A stretch of 64,000 nucleotides of DNA. It comes from Salvator merianae (taxonomy: Eukaryota; Chordata; Lepidosauria; Squamata; Teiidae). The stretch is taken from positions 43,323,469-43,387,468 of the forward strand of contig QVOM02000073.1 of assembly GCA_003586115.2 (NCBI GenBank), in the 5' to 3' direction. Shown piece by piece: positions 1 through 13,260 of this stretch (its first letter is position 1; every line of letters begins with the position of its first letter). The position numbers and the translations under genes were made by a program. The notes below the pieces were generated by a model. It made no database searches. It worked only from the letters and a program-made list of their open reading frames with translations, and was not told the origin of the DNA.

Positions 1-1388
1 ATTTTTTTCTGCTTCCCTCCACTTTGCTCAAACTTCTTTCTTCCCCTCGTCTTTGCTTTTACTGCTCAGGGTATTAAAGATCCAACTCTTTATGTAATTA
101 AAAAGTGGAGTTTTAGCTTGACTGGATCACCACAATTCATTTGGGAGGGAGGGGGTTTCTAATTGATATTTGTGTGGGAAACAGCTGATATTGAGCAGCA
201 GCAATTGATAGGAATCTCAAACCACCAAATCACAGGGAAACAGTTCATTATATCAAGGGGTTCCAAATACACCACAAACTCCATGTGGCTTCTAGATTGG
301 ATTCTATTGACTCTTATCTTCCCTGAAAAATCTGCCCTTCTGCCTCTTAAGTAATAAGCTCTGATTGGCTGGAAAATCCCCTATGCTTCTACAAGTCTGG
401 CTGACCTCTGTGTTTTTCTAAATGATCTTAGTTTTTAGAGTTAGGAACTTTTACTTTGTGTTCTTTTGGCCATGGTTACATAAACATTCCTCCATTTGAT
501 ACTATTTATTTAATTCAAAAGCATCACTCTTCATGTTGCTCCTACTATTTGACTAATTCATTCCACTGTGGCATTGTTTCTTCTTTGTGTGTAATAAAGC
601 TACTTCCTGTGTTTCTTTTACCTTCAAAGTCAGCCAAGCCATTTTCCCCCTTCTTTGAGGATCAGATTTAACCAAGTCAACAGTCAAAGCAAACCTCTAA
701 TCTTTTAAAAGGTCCTACTCATAAGATCACTACTAAACAAGTGTACAGAGTTGTCCCATAACCCTATGTTTGGAAAATCATAGGGTAATTATCATAGGGT
801 AATTTCCTACAAATGCAAATCAGTGGTGACAAGATGAGGAAATCCATTATTGGCCATTGGTGCTTCAATGGTACCATAGATGTCAAATCACATTATTACA
901 AGTTTCTGGAATTGTACTAAACCAAGAAAGACTCATTTTATTCATTGTATAAGAGCAAACCCATGATGCACAAAGCCATACTAGATGAGGGATAACTGGT
1001 TTAGTTTTGAAAAGAAGATTGCCAATTTCATTCATTAATATCAGTTGATATTTTTAACACAAATTACTGTTGCAAAAATCCAGGTATTAAAAAAAATTAA
1101 AGACACTACTACAAGTAAAGATAAGGATGTTCCCCTTTGAGGTGGATGAAACTTCTACATTCTGGACAAGGAAGCAGTGTTTGCATACAAATACTTCTAA
1201 AAATGTGTGTGATCAAAAAAAGAAAAGAACCAATAATCCTGAAGTCACTGATCCAAAGTTCTCCCAGCATCATCACAGATGTGAACCAATACAAGTAAGT
1301 TAGTGTGGGTATTGTTCATTATTTAAATATGTAAATACATAACTATTCCCCGGAAATAACATCCCAGGTTGTTTCAATTCATTCATTT
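1..1388. other. Unassigned non-coding, no gene seen
   Basis: AT-rich sequence with only short chance reading frames and no splice-consistent exon or recognisable repeat. A short direct duplication of the phrase catagggtaatt occurs near 779-804. I see nothing else in it. Confidence 0.5.
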
Positions 1389-1472
1389 TTTTTATCATAT
1401 TTTATATTGTTTTTATTGTAATCCTCCCTGAGACCTCTGGATATAGGGTAGGATAGAAATATAAATAAATAC
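1389..1472 (+). mobile_element. L2-type LINE 3' tail fragment
   Basis: The segment has the order typical of L2-clade 3' ends in lizards: a T-rich stretch, then a phrase like cctccctgagacctctgg, then atagggtaggatagaaat, and an AAATA-rich end. The same order ends the longer L2 copy at 19.32-19.39 kb. Only the tail is present, so this is a strongly 5'-truncated insertion. Confidence 0.6.
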
Positions 1473-1479
1473 TGTGCTG

Positions 1480-3176
1480 TAAGGTCTCAGAAACAGAATA
1501 CTTTCCTCACAGAAAGACAAGAGATCAATTAAATCAGGAGGGTTTGGAGGTACAACAGTTTATGTATACTCAGTTTGTGGATGTGTTTAAAAAAGATAAA
1601 AGGATTAATTTTGAATTAGAAAGACAAAATGGGAAGATAATCTTGAGAAAGAGAGAGGTACTATAGGTTTGTTGTATAAACTACCTTTGAAGATAGAACT
1701 AGAAGAACACATTAAATAATATATAATAACATGGGCCAAAAAATTTAATTACAATATACTAATGGAACAATGGGAAAAAATTTGGATTAAAGATTTGAAA
1801 TTTACTGTATGTAATGCTTTAAAAGAGAGTATATGTAAGATGATGTACAGATGATATCTAACAACTTATAAAATTTCAAAAATGTATCAAGGCATGTTAG
1901 GTAAGTGTTGGAAATGTAGAAAGCAAGAAGGCACCTTTTATCGTATGTAGTGCGCTTGTACAAAAACAAAAAAAATTGGGTGCAAATATTTACAGTCAAG
2001 CAGAAGATCTTAAAGATTAATATTCCTTTTAAACTAGAATTCTACCTATTGAGATAATAGAAAATAAGTTTGATGATGTTAATGTTTTAATGCAAAATAT
2101 GGTAACTGCAGTTAGAACTGTATATGCACAGAAATGGAAAGGGGACAAAATACCAATGGTGGATGATTGGTTCGTTAATATTATGGACTTTGCCAAGATG
2201 GACAAACTGACTAACTTACTGACCAATAAGACAGTTGATAGGTTTTATAAAAACTGGAAACCCTGGAAAGTGGACTTGTGATTGCTGGATTTGAAGAATG
2301 AAGAGGAAAGAAGACAATCAGTAGTAAAGAAGTGAGAGATTAGAAGGGGCAAGATATATTTAACACAGAAGAAACTTTTTAAATTTTTTTATTATTTCAG
2401 CATTAAAAAAGATACAAAAACATGATAATACATGAATCAGTAACAAATCAATCATACAATCAAATTAGGAGCAAAGAAAAAAAATAGTGGTGTACTAAAT
2501 TCATCTGAGAGAAAAGTTATTTACTTCAGGACAAAAGCAGTTCAAGATAGTGCGAAGGGGGGACAAAACTGTCTTCTCTTAATGCATGGCACATAATCAG
2601 AGGGCTCCAAATGTCCAAGAAAGAGGTTTTAACCAGACGACCTTGCATTAATTTCTTTTGGTACATAATAATTGCCAAGTCCCATAATCTACGAAACCAT
2701 TGTTGAAGCGAGAGTGCATCAGAGTTTTCCAGGGTTAGGGAAATGGTAATTTAATAAATGTTTATGTGTAATTGATTCATTTTGACCACAGTAAAGATGC
2801 AACAAACAGAGTTCTGGGATCATTTCTATCTCTTGTAACAAAGTTTTGCTCAAATAAGATCCAACCTCTTGCCAGCAAACTTGAATGAAGGGGCAGGACC
2901 AATAAACATGAAGGTATGTACCAATTGATTTACACTTATGCCAGCAATATGGAGATACCTGAGGGTTCATCCTGGAGAAGAGACGAGGTGTGAAATACCA
3001 TCTATGAATAGTCTTAAGGAACAACTTGTGTGCTCCTGCAGACTTGTAACTAGGTAAAGAAGAAACTTTTGAAGAAGGAAGAAGTCAATGTGAAATAATG
3101 TTAGCTTATGAATCTTTGAACTCAGTGTAAATTTTATGTATTTTAAATAAAATTTAAAAAGAAAAAGAAAAAAGGA
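1480..3176 (+). mobile_element. L1 LINE, ORF2 C-terminal end and 3' tail (decayed, interrupted)
   Basis: Translation of the + strand across several frames gives L1 ORF2 C-terminal sequence. A WEKIWIKDLKFT-type stretch (about 1770-1806) is followed by the cysteine region with CWKC at 1906-1917, and then by AQKWKGDKIP...WKPWKVDL at 2120-2278. In the Cys motif the expected His codon reads Arg. Several stops and frame changes show it is dead. The copy continues past a second L1 inserted at 2380-3057 and ends in an A-rich tail near 3150-3176. The 5' boundary is approximate. The CxxC-H-C arrangement near the C-terminus is characteristic of L1 ORF2. Confidence 0.7.
2380..3057 (-). mobile_element. 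Second L1 LINE fragment nested in the first
   Basis: On the - strand, 2719-3024 translates to an L1 ORF2 C-terminal stretch beginning MFLKTIHRWYFTPRLFSRM and containing a cysteine/histidine-rich segment (CWHKC, then H and C). It is paralogous to the + strand copy around it. The + strand left end is T-rich, as expected for the A-rich 3' end of a minus-strand insertion. The 13-bp word agaagaaactttt flanks it at 2367-2379 and 3058-3070, which is the target-site duplication. Stops interrupt the frame. Confidence 0.72.
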
Positions 3177-3179
3177 AAA

Positions 3180-5368
3180 TGTCATCACCATGCAGATAGC
3201 ATTGTTCCAGTCCAGAGCAATCTCAACCTTGGGATGGATCACCCATTCCAGACCTACTAGAACAGAACTTTACCAGGTAATTGCAGAAAGGCCTTGTATT
3301 TGTCCTCATTTATCATTGGCTCCACCTACTCTAACCCCTGAAACTATTTTCTGTTAAGCTGCCTTGCCCTCTATCTTGCCCATGCATTATGGAACTGACA
3401 GTCCGAGTCTAAAGCCATTTTCTTTCATTGTGAGTGGTGAAAAGAGCAGTGGACTGGGATTTTTGGTTTAGGAGAGAAATCTCTCCCAGTCAGTCCCTAA
3501 GAGTAGGATCTTTTAGGCTATTGGCTTTAAAAACAGAAAATCAACTGGGGTGGACCATGTAAAAATGTGTCAGAGGAAAAAATCAAGTCAAAACAGAGTT
3601 TCCAATAAAAATAATTATTTTATTTAAAACACAAGAAAAATGGCAGCAGAGCATAAACACAGGGAGCAACAATGAAATGTAATTTGAATTAGGTTATATT
3701 GACAAGACCAAAGGGGGTAAAAAGGTTTTAAACTGCATAGATTCCAACAGAGTAGGGGGACCCTGGTAGTATGGTAAGGTTCCAGCAATTACAAAGAAGA
3801 AAAACAAAAGCAAAACATAACTCAGTCTTTCAAATACTTAGTTATTTTCCCTTCTCAAAGACATATATATATTTACCAGTCCTTGGATCCAAATGGACTG
3901 GAGAGAAGACAGAGAGAAGAAAAAGGAGGGGGAGGGGAAAGACAAACAAACACCATATAGGGCGAAGGAAGCAAGAGGAAGAGAGGCAAGAGAGAAAGAT
4001 TTTCAAAAGTAACAGGCTTTATAGTCTGAGCTAGATGGAGCAGAGAAATACCAGGACTGGTTATCTGGACTTGGTGAAAAGGATGCTGGGAATCAGTGGG
4101 AGGGACCCAGAGCAATGGATGCCAGCCAACCACATGGATTTCTGTGCTGTGGAGGACAAGGCTGGGAGGGGCCAGGGGCAGTGAAGGTCACATGTTCAGG
4201 GCAACCACCGGTCAGGAACTCAGCAGATACTCATTTACATACAGAGAGTGGCTAGCTGTAAGAGGCAAAAAAATTTCCCAGTGGGTAATCAAGACAGCTA
4301 AGCAAGATGTTTACCTACTCTTTTTGGTTAAACACTGCAGTTTGCCAATATTTGTAATGACAAAAATGAAACCTTTAAGATATCTTTTGGTATTTTTTTA
4401 TCAAAGTGCACCATTTATCTGTATACGTCTGCAGAGATTTTCTGTTGTTCTGAAGGAAGCCAGCAAGAGGTTTCCACACTGATACGCAGATGTTCTTCCT
4501 TGTAGGCAGAAAGGAGGGGGGACGGAGCCAAAGGAAAAAATTGCAATAGCTTGTGCTTTTTGACAAATGGAGTTTGAGTCTCCAAGATGACACAGGAATC
4601 CAGGCCACTGCTGCTCCATTTCCTGCACTTTCAACAAGTCACAATATCCAATGCTTTATGTGTGCACACTGACACAAGGTTGCCTATGCCTTATGTACCA
4701 AAATATGCATACATTCATATTTAATAAGATTGCCTCATAACAGTGGTTAAACAGTAAAATATGTGTTCTTGTTTGCTTGCTAGAACCTAGGGTCTTAATC
4801 AGGATTAAGGGCCCATGTAGCAGGGTCCTAGGCCACATAGATCTGTACATTAATGCAAATCTCTGTAGCCACCTCCCAACTGGAACATGCTATCTGGTTT
4901 ACATGGAGCGTGATCTCAATCAGGGAGGTCCTGATCAGACTCACCAGTTGCCATGTTTAATCATGACTACTGTGCAGACCAACAGGTCCTAATACTGATC
5001 AAGGAGGCATGCTGTGCAGAGGCATGACGGGGGGGGGGTTATGACAGCGCGCCAAAGCATGCCCCCAAATGCCACCCCTAGAGGCTTCCAAGGCTAAGAA
5101 CGTATATTCTATCCCTTGGAGGTCTCCACATCTGACCTCAAAGCGTGCACATGCTTTGAGGCTGTGGCAATGCAGTGGGGTCTGGTCTGGATCAGCGCTG
5201 TCATGTAGATGGCACTGATCATGCCCACACCTTCCCTTGTTCAGAATCCATGGGTATAACTGTTCCAGATCCACTGATTCTGAACAACAGCAGGTAAGTG
5301 CAGAAACAACCTTGATTTCTTTTAAGATTTATGAAGTTTTAATCCTTCCAAATTATTCAATAACTAAG
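3180..5368. other. Unassigned non-coding
   Basis: There is no supportable gene. At 3600-4500 the sequence is rich in short purine tracts. At 4100-4480 a 128-codon + frame has no recognisable homology and overlaps opposite frames of similar length, so I treat it as chance. At 5130-5160 a small palindrome around gcgtgcacatgc is visible. Confidence 0.4.
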
Positions 5369-5567
5369 GCTGCATTCACACAAAGTTAAAAAAAAAAGCC
5401 CTCTGTGACAGCTTACAGCTGTAGCTGGGATTTTTCACATGCCAGTATGCCCTCCCCCCCTCTCATGAACATTCTAGAGAAAGTGGATCAGAGGTAGGAT
5501 GAGAACACAAGGGCCACATGCTACCCCTCTAAGGCACTTTTCAGCTGTTTTTGTTATATGACAGCCT
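5369..5567. mobile_element. MITE-like element, 'gctgcattcacac' family
   Basis: It starts with ggctgcattcacac followed by a gttaaaaaaaaaa tract, which closely resembles the ends of the hairpin element at 41.59-41.83 kb. Its right end (aggcacttttcagctgt) resembles the inverse of that element's inner arm. The boundaries are approximate and the class is unknown; it is probably a non-autonomous DNA transposon. Confidence 0.35.
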
Positions 5568-6453
5568 TAAAAATACTATGAATTGCTCTCCAACTTGAAA
5601 ATGGCTTGAAACTGATCATTCACAGATAGCGTAGGTATGGTTCTCATCCTTTAAAGCAATGGTGATTCCAATATGAAGATTATGACAGAAATTTCAAAGC
5701 TCACAGAATGCTTTGACTGACTAACAGATGCTTCCAGAAATAGATTCCCTTTTTAAATGGAAAAATAGATTCCCCTTTTTAATGGAAAAAAAAGGGGGGA
5801 AATTAATGCTATGTGTCAAAGTCTATAAAATAAAAATACTCCAGAATGATTCATGGCATCTAAGTTTTAATATCAAACTTCTGGGAAGTTATAGTCTTCT
5901 GGGAATATCTATAACCCACCAAGCATGCTTAAAGCCTGGAACCATCTAAGAGAAAAAGTAACTAGCCATGAGTAAAGTTGCAATCAGACAGGGTCTTTTA
6001 TCAATCACCCTTTTTAGAAAATACACTGCTTTTGCAGACAAACAAAAAACAGGCATTCAAACAATTAAACAACAATAATCCTACCTCATATTTCCACATG
6101 TTGCTCTTTCTTCGCCTTGAAATCTGGCAATGCCTTACTAATAACAAGTGCACACAGCTGATTGATTGACTACCCAGCTTTCCATGGCTCTGATTGGTCC
6201 GTCACTGGCAGCATTTTTCCCCATACTGTGAATGGGTACATTTCCCTCCTCTGTGCTTATGGAGCTGCCCACCCAGTGTGACTGAAAATCACTCTCACTG
6301 TTATTTTACCTAGTATGAAGAAAAGATGCCCATTCCCAGAGTCAGGATGCCGGAAGGCAATTTTAGGAATTTTATGTCTGGCCTTACAGCCTCAAATTTG
6401 TCCAGAGGGCATTTCATTATTTGCATCTGATCATGCCCTAAACTAGGAGGATT

Positions 6454-6599
6454 CTGCACTGGTTGGTATACCAGACCAGTGAGCATATGAGGAGCCTCCC
6501 TTCTGCAAGCTGGTGAGATCTGAAGGAGGCCCCAGGCAGGGCATGCAAAAGGGAGGCTCTTAGTTCACTTGCTGGCCTGGTATACCAGGCAGTGTGCAA
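6454..6599. mobile_element. Palindromic MITE, 'tataccag' family copy 1
   Basis: Two arms of about 55 bp face each other. The left arm (6454-6508) starts tgcactggttggtatacc and the right arm (6544-6599) ends ggtataccaggcagtgtgca. The arms share an inverted gggaggctc/gagcctccc block, with a spacer of about 35 bp. A second copy occurs at 55.21-55.33 kb, and lone pieces of the motif occur near 6.98 and 57.92 kb, so it is a dispersed family. Confidence 0.55.
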
Positions 6600-7357
6600 T
6601 ATACATTGTAAACAAAGTTCTGAAAAAGCACGAGATAACAGAATTAGGGCTTTGATTATTTAAATGCACCTCCTGGATGTTTCAATTAACCAAATGGTGA
6701 TTCCCAATATCCATGGAAGAACCTTAGTTCTTGGCCTGAATTTGCGTATATCTCTTTGAACTGTTGTCTTGACACTGTTTAAGGTGTTTCCATACAATGC
6801 AGGCTAACCTATGCTGTTGACGGCCATAGTGGGTTAAGGGCTATTTGTATTTGGATATCCCATCTGGGCCCAGGCCTGGTTGCCAGGTTTGGAGGTGATG
6901 AACAAAAGTTTCTGGACTTAACATTTTTTAGCAGCACACTCACTTCCAGTGGCACTTCCTGGTGTGCTGCCAAAAAGGCCCAGACCAGTATACCAGACCA
7001 AAAAGGGTGCACCATCCACATGCCCTTTGTGGCCCAGGATACCATGGTTGTCCAGTTGCAGAGCACTTTAATGAGATCTACCACAGACGAGAATAGGGAG
7101 CCATTTTGGCACCTTTTCCTGGTCCATAGCTTCATCTACTGTGGACTAAGCAACTTACCGAGACAAGGGTTTCTGCTGTTCAGTACTAGTGTACATATAA
7201 AGCTCACAGGCCCCTAATTTGGTCAACTTTAAATCCATTGTGTAACACAAGATGCAATCATACACCTTCATTAGGCATATATCAAAGTCATCCATTATAT
7301 GAAGCAGCTACATTCCAAGAAAGCAAAGCGTTGAGAAAGCAAAGGGCTGAGGTGCAC
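6600..7357. other. Unassigned non-coding
   Basis: There is no recognisable gene. Around 6970-7010 the motif agaccagtataccagacca recurs, matching the palindromic family at 6454-6599, so part of this stretch is probably a further degraded copy. Confidence 0.35.
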
Positions 7358-7852
7358 TAGGGATGTGCACAAAGTTTTTTTCCATGTTCATTTTGCAGCC
7401 AATTGAATGTCGCCATAATTCACTTTCATTCGAATTGACAACTGCAAATTTTGCTGTTTTCAATGTTCGATGCAAAGCTTTGATGAAATTTTCATGAAAG
7501 GGAAGTAGTCAGGACAACAGGGGAGGGAAGCAGTGAGACCACAGTTCAGTCAGTAGAATCACAGGATAGTCCACAGGGACACAGTTGGCACTCCATTACA
7601 GCTACAGCCTCCAAATTCAACATGAAATTCCAGGAGCACCCAAGGGACCACTGTGTCAATTCTTTGGATTTGGGGTGGAGAGATCCAAAAAAATCCATGA
7701 AAGCAGAGGATCATTCTGACACTTGGCCATAGCCAATTGTGAGGCTGGAAAGAAAATCTAGACTGAAATAAGTGCTCTTATCTGCCTCTTATGTCACACA
7801 GCACCCCCAAAATTACCATGAAGAAATCACACCAATGAACACATGTCCCTAA
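7358..7852. mobile_element. Probable DNA-transposon remnant with 'tagggatgtgcac' ends
   Basis: The left end reads tagggatgtgcacaaa at 7358-7373. The right end (7835-7852), read in reverse complement, is ttagggacatgtgttcat. These imperfect terminal inverted repeats resemble a family common in lizard genomes. There is no transposase, so it is non-autonomous. Length is about 495 bp. Confidence 0.45.
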
Positions 7853-9420
7853 AGGAAAGCCTTTTCCAAACTATTTATTCCTGCTTTCCTTTACCATATT
7901 AGCTGAGCTGCTGCTTGCTTTGCTACCATATTCTTCTGTCTAACTCTGTGTCTCCCTTCTGTGTAGTACAGCTGAGTCTGAGGAGTTGCTTTTGAGTAGG
8001 TCCAGGGAAGATGTACTATTAGTATGGATGCAGATGCAGATCCCAGGTTCCCCCCACCTCAGCTAAAGTATCAACAGACACAGTTGTTGTTTCATGTACT
8101 CTGCCAGTGGTTTGTGGCTTACTTTAACACTAAAACAGTAAGAGAAAGGAACACCTCTGGACAAGAGTGGCACTGGCTGCCTGATGGATTGGGGAATGGA
8201 GAATGGAGATGCTGCTCCTACAGCAGCCTCACCTGTAGGCTTGTCCACCTTGGCCAAAGTCTCAGACTAGTACTGGCCCTTGGGCACTGACCAGATGGTG
8301 CTGGCCCAGAACACTGAACCTACCCCATGTGATCAGTGGCCTGGCATCATTGGTGTGTGGATGTGTGGAGAGAGAATGTATGTGTGAGAGAGCATGTGAA
8401 TAGGATTTCTTTTCTTACTAAGTGGAGTAAACCAAGAAATATTCCACAATACTATAAATTACATGGATATCAACCAATCTACAGAGGGGAAAGGGGAAAG
8501 GAGAGTAAAGAGTTAGCTAACAGGGCTTGTTCACACTTACTTTCAAGTGAGCTATTGGACATTTACTTGACAGGCCCATCCACATGCCACTGTCATGTCC
8601 AGAGCACTCACAGCCATTCCCAGATGTTACTAGTTGCGGACATCTAAAACATTGTCCACAGCTTGACCAGCAGCAGCTAGTAAGCTCCTGGGTAGCAGCA
8701 TTCACACCCTCTCCCAGGTGCAATGCTGCAAGTGAGTGTGGTGTTGCAGCAACAGCTGTTTGCCATGGCAATGTCTGGCATGCACTAGATGTTGCTATGA
8801 CCATTGCCATGGTGATCCAAACTGTCCTGGTCAGGCCATCCATACTTCAAGTGCTGGTGGATAGCCGCCTCTGTGCCAGATCCTTACTGGCCTGGTATGG
8901 TATTATACCATACCAAGTCAGTCGCTGCAAAGAGGCCTACAAGTTCTAACTGAACCTTAGTTCTAATCAACCAGTCATAATACAGGACAGGTTGAAACAC
9001 ATTCATAGGCAGGCACAGAAATGAAATAAAAAGAAATCACTATAATTCCTAACAGGTTCCATAAAGCATAAAACTGATGTGACAAAAGTTGTAATTTTAC
9101 TTCAAACTACTGCTGTACTTAGACAGATCTGAGAATGGGCACAGTCAATGGGTAAAAGAGTTATCATCTGTGATAACTGAAATTTTGTTGCTGTTATTTT
9201 CACCCTCTCCCTCAAGCCCTTCCCTCCACCCTTTTTTTCCTGACAGATTTAGATTGCATCCACATGCATTAAAAAGTGGCTTAAGAATGGCTCGGAGGTG
9301 ATAGCCTGAGGACACAACAGTCCCTACCTCCAGTACAAATTAAAAGCCAGAAAATGACTTTGGAATGTGGATTACGTGTGAGATGGCAACATTAACATGT
9401 GGATGCTTCCAGCTTTGAGG
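7853..9420. other. Unassigned non-coding with one perfect palindrome
   Basis: There is no gene. A perfect palindrome sits at 8893-8915, with 11-bp arms tggtatggtat and its inverse around one base; it probably belongs to the tataccag MITE family. The segment 8520-8890 looks repeat-derived (it contains cccatccacatgcc), but I could not delimit an element. Confidence 0.4.
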
Positions 9421-9702
9421 CTGTGTCCAGACATAACGAAAGGGTGTACCTTAGAGGCACTTCAGAGGTGGCTCAGAGAGACAGTAGTGTGCAGCCCTCA
9501 TGTTCCCAACCCTTCTATACCCACCTTTTCTAGTACAGGTTTCTGAAAAGAGAGGGGGGCAGACTGGCTGTAAACAATGCCAGTTCAGAACCATCTTTAA
9601 GCCATCTCTGAGCCACCTCAAAGGTGGTTTTCTTAATTATTTGTGATCCCAGACTAAGTCACTTTTGAATTTTTTTTCCCCTTCTGTGTATATAGATGCA
9701 GC
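9421..9702. mobile_element. MITE-like inverted-repeat element
   Basis: The inner arms are inverted copies: ttcagaggtggctcagaga at 9460-9480 and tctctgagccacctcaaag at about 9604-9622. The outer left end ggctgtgtccaga and the right end near atagatgcagc resemble the ends of the 41.6-kb and 5.4-kb elements. No coding capacity is seen. Confidence 0.4.
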
Positions 9703-12700
9703 TTTAATCTGTATTGCAGTGGTTAGCACTGAGCAATCAGAAGTTTCACTCCACCTTACCCACCTAGGTGACTTTTACCACTAAAACCTGGAAAGGGAAA
9801 GATCCAGGAGGAAATTTCCTGGTGTGGTCAGAGAACATTTCCACCATGCACAATGGCTTGTATCATGGCCTCAATCTGTTCAGGAAGCTTGGTGGGGCAT
9901 CTTGCCAAAGAACAGGATGAGAGTCTCTGAGTGCCTGAATGGACATGGTGCAGGAGCAGGAGAAGACCTTCAAGAACACAAGTATTTGAATATCTGGTTT
10001 CTGGAGGGAAACAAATTGGTAAGTCTTACTTTTGGGAATTAGAAGGACACTGTTACATGAGTAGTACCTGGCTGAGGCAGGACTTCGCAACCAATTGGCC
10101 AATAATTGTTGCAACCACAAGAAACAGGTCTGAAAGTGAGGGAAGGAAATGAGTGCGGGGAATTGACTGGAAAGTATAACGTTTTAATTTGACTTTATGT
10201 AGGAAAATTCTCAGCATGTTAGTTCAAGTTATTCTGTTAAGCTTGCTCAGGATGTGCAGAAAAAGATAAACATTGCTATTGGGTACAGTGGCATTTTCTG
10301 TGCCAGATACTCTGAGTTTGGAAAACTGTACAGTTGAATAAAGAACTAACTTTGAGCCTCATGGAATATATTCCAGCTTCATGGAATATATTACAGAAGG
10401 AATGGCTCTGAATACCTGTTTTCTGAAAGTAAAAAAAAAAGAGCTAGCAGGAACACAAAAATTGGAATATCTGGTGGTGAGGAGAGCAGAAACTCACATG
10501 TGGGAAACGGAGGACACTATTATTTGATTGACAGGTGAGATGAGACTTTGTGGACGGCCACCCAATCAGTGCTGAAAAGAAGAGGGGGGTAAGGAGCAAG
10601 GCACCAGACCAGAAAGGGAATGTCATGTGGATGTGTAAGCAGTATGGAGGTGCTCTATCATTTCTTGAGGAACTACTCTGAAGAAATTGGTAGCCTCCTG
10701 GAACCAATTAATGTCAAATACCAAGGTATGACTATATTGGAAAATAGGAAGGCCCCAGGTAGTCTTTTCAGCAGCAGGAATTTGTCACCTATATCATCAT
10801 GTGAACCCCTTAATTCAACCAAACAGTTCAGAAAGATAAATTAATTGCAGGTAGGAAACCATTTTTCTTCTCTGAGAGGATTTGGGGAAGAAATGCAAGG
10901 CAATGACCGAACACAACAATCTCCTTTCAGAAATCAAGTAGGTCATCAATCTTCTATTTTTGATTTCCAACCTAACAGAATAACAATTCAACATCATGCA
11001 ACTCTAAAATGTTACTACAAATTCTTTACAAGATGACAGTTCTCTAACAGAGCTTTGTAGCAAAATTGAACTTTCCTGTATTCGGTTATGAAAGGGGAAA
11101 ATTAACAACCAATTTCTTGGCTTCATTTCTTTCAGTCAAAGGAATATAAAAATGATTTTGCTTCGGGGGCCTCATAGTGATTAAATTAATTCTTTTCTCT
11201 CTCTCTTTTTAAAAGAGTAGAAAAATGTAGAAACGCATTTAAATCCATTAGGCTTTCAGAAAAATAATATATTCTACATTAACTTTAATGTGAAATTCTT
11301 CTTATGAACTGACAGCCAGTTCATTGATCTACTTGTCTTAAGTCACCTGCAGGATTTTTCTTCTGAGGCCTTAGCTACACATAAGTCCTACTTGAAGTTC
11401 AATCAATCTCTGTTGCAGAGAGACCACACCAAACATTGACCTTGTGCACAATTCCTGCATTATTTACCCCAAATTCTGTGTTTCCTGGAGAGTTCATTTT
11501 CTCCACTCTATATGTGCAGTCTTTTCCTAACAGTGGGTTTGTTGGTGTAACATACTTCAACTGTCTGGGCAGATTGGAATGTCTTTTCTTTCTTTAAAAA
11601 CAAACAAACAAACAAACAAACGACCATTCAGTGGAATTATATATCAGCAGCACGTACTCAACAGTATTGTCGTCAGGACAGATATATTTATTTAGCCTCA
11701 GGATCCACTCTAACAAAATTAAATACCAATGGTTCTTGTCTTCCCTTTCAGTTCATCTTTCTCCTCTACTTTTCACTTGAATCTTTTTATATTGGAATTG
11801 CAACCCTGGCACCATAATGGTAAAATATTGCTGCCATCTGGACAGGCCTGGGTCCATACAATCAGTTATATTTAACTGGTAGATAAAAAGCACTTCCCTG
11901 AAGAATGTAAGTCACTCTTACCTAGTTCTTGGACAGAGATTAAAGATAGACAGTGGGTTATAGCGTCCTTTTCCTTTTTGTGAGCAGTGTTACTGGGAGG
12001 CAAGCCATATTAATAGCCTGCAATACGTATGGTGACCAGAAGTCACAACTACTTAGTGTCTACCTGAAGTCTGATTTCAGGCTCTAAAACTGAAAGGACT
12101 AGATCAGCCCATCATGGCCCTTGAGGAGGCATACTCTGCTACTGTTGTAAAGAGAGTCCTCAACAGTGACAGAGTGAATGTGGAACAGGATGGAAAGTGT
12201 AAATAGTTCTGGTCAAAGTTAATAATAAAGTATTGATCTCCTCATGCAGAGTCCCCAGGTCTGTTAGTACTATGGATTAGAGTCTGACTGCAAAGAATTA
12301 ATGAAGTATGTCCTGGACAAAGCAGTGGGTCAACAAGTGTGGCATTGTGACTGAAAGTGATGTAAGAGAAGATATTGTGGAGATGGCCATTGAGGCACAC
12401 CATGCCAGTGCAACCATGTCTTATCTCCACAATAGGGACTTTCTATCTATCTATCAGAATAGAGAGTATGGCTGTTTTGGCGCTTTATAAATGCAAAAGA
12501 CAGGAAACTGGCGCCAGATTTACTCTTACTTATTTCTTCCTGTAATAGCATCATTCTGTTGACATCACTTCATAATCTTTGGGTGTTTTTGCACTTACCA
12601 CGATGAGAAGGCCTGTGGTGTGCAATGTGCAGTACAATACTATATGGGTTAACCAAGCTGCAAATTTCACCAGGCTTAAAGCGTTTCTTTCCCCATTTAC

Positions 12701-13260
12701 AGAGTATAAATTTACTGTCTTATCTTATTGGAAACGGACTGAGGTCTTCTATTTCTGAGCTTTTCTCATCCCATATAAGCATTTATTGATGCATATCATT
12801 TGTTACAGAATGTGCACATAAGTATGAGATTGCAACTTTATTCCAAGTGAACTGTTGCAAAGGGGGAATTGCTTATTTAATTTCTGGCATGAAGGCTTTC
12901 ATTCCTTTTTTTGCTCGTAGAAAACAAGAGCAGGCAAACTGGGTTATATTCCCAATGTTTTGTCAAAATCCAGAAAGAGATGAGAGTTAAAAAGAAGAAG
13001 CAGATGGTTAGCAGTAAACACAAGGGGAAAGCAGTTGTTCGCTTGTGTTTTGAAAGTAGTTGTACAGGAATAAGAAAAGTAATATGGTAGAAGATGAAGA
13101 ATTCTTCCTCTTACATTACTCTGTGAAATCTTTGTTAAACTACCACTTCAAAGAACTGCATTTTCAAAAATATTCAAATAAGAATTTGTGGTAAAAGATT
13201 ATATTAAAACACAGAATCCTTTGTAATAACATAAAATAAATGGTAACTGGGAAATCGTTC
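9703..13260. other. Unassigned non-coding
   Basis: I find no exon with recognisable protein. There is a short (AAAC)n run at 11597-11622. The word gcacttaccac at about 12594-12604 recurs in inverse near 47970-47980, suggesting one end of a dispersed element. Otherwise nothing stands out. Confidence 0.4.
11597..11622. repeat. (AAAC)n microsatellite
   Basis: About six consecutive caaa units, visible directly. Confidence 0.9.

Noticed and set aside
4096..4482. 128-codon plus-strand frame
   Set aside because: No family resemblance, and equally long frames overlap on the opposite strand.
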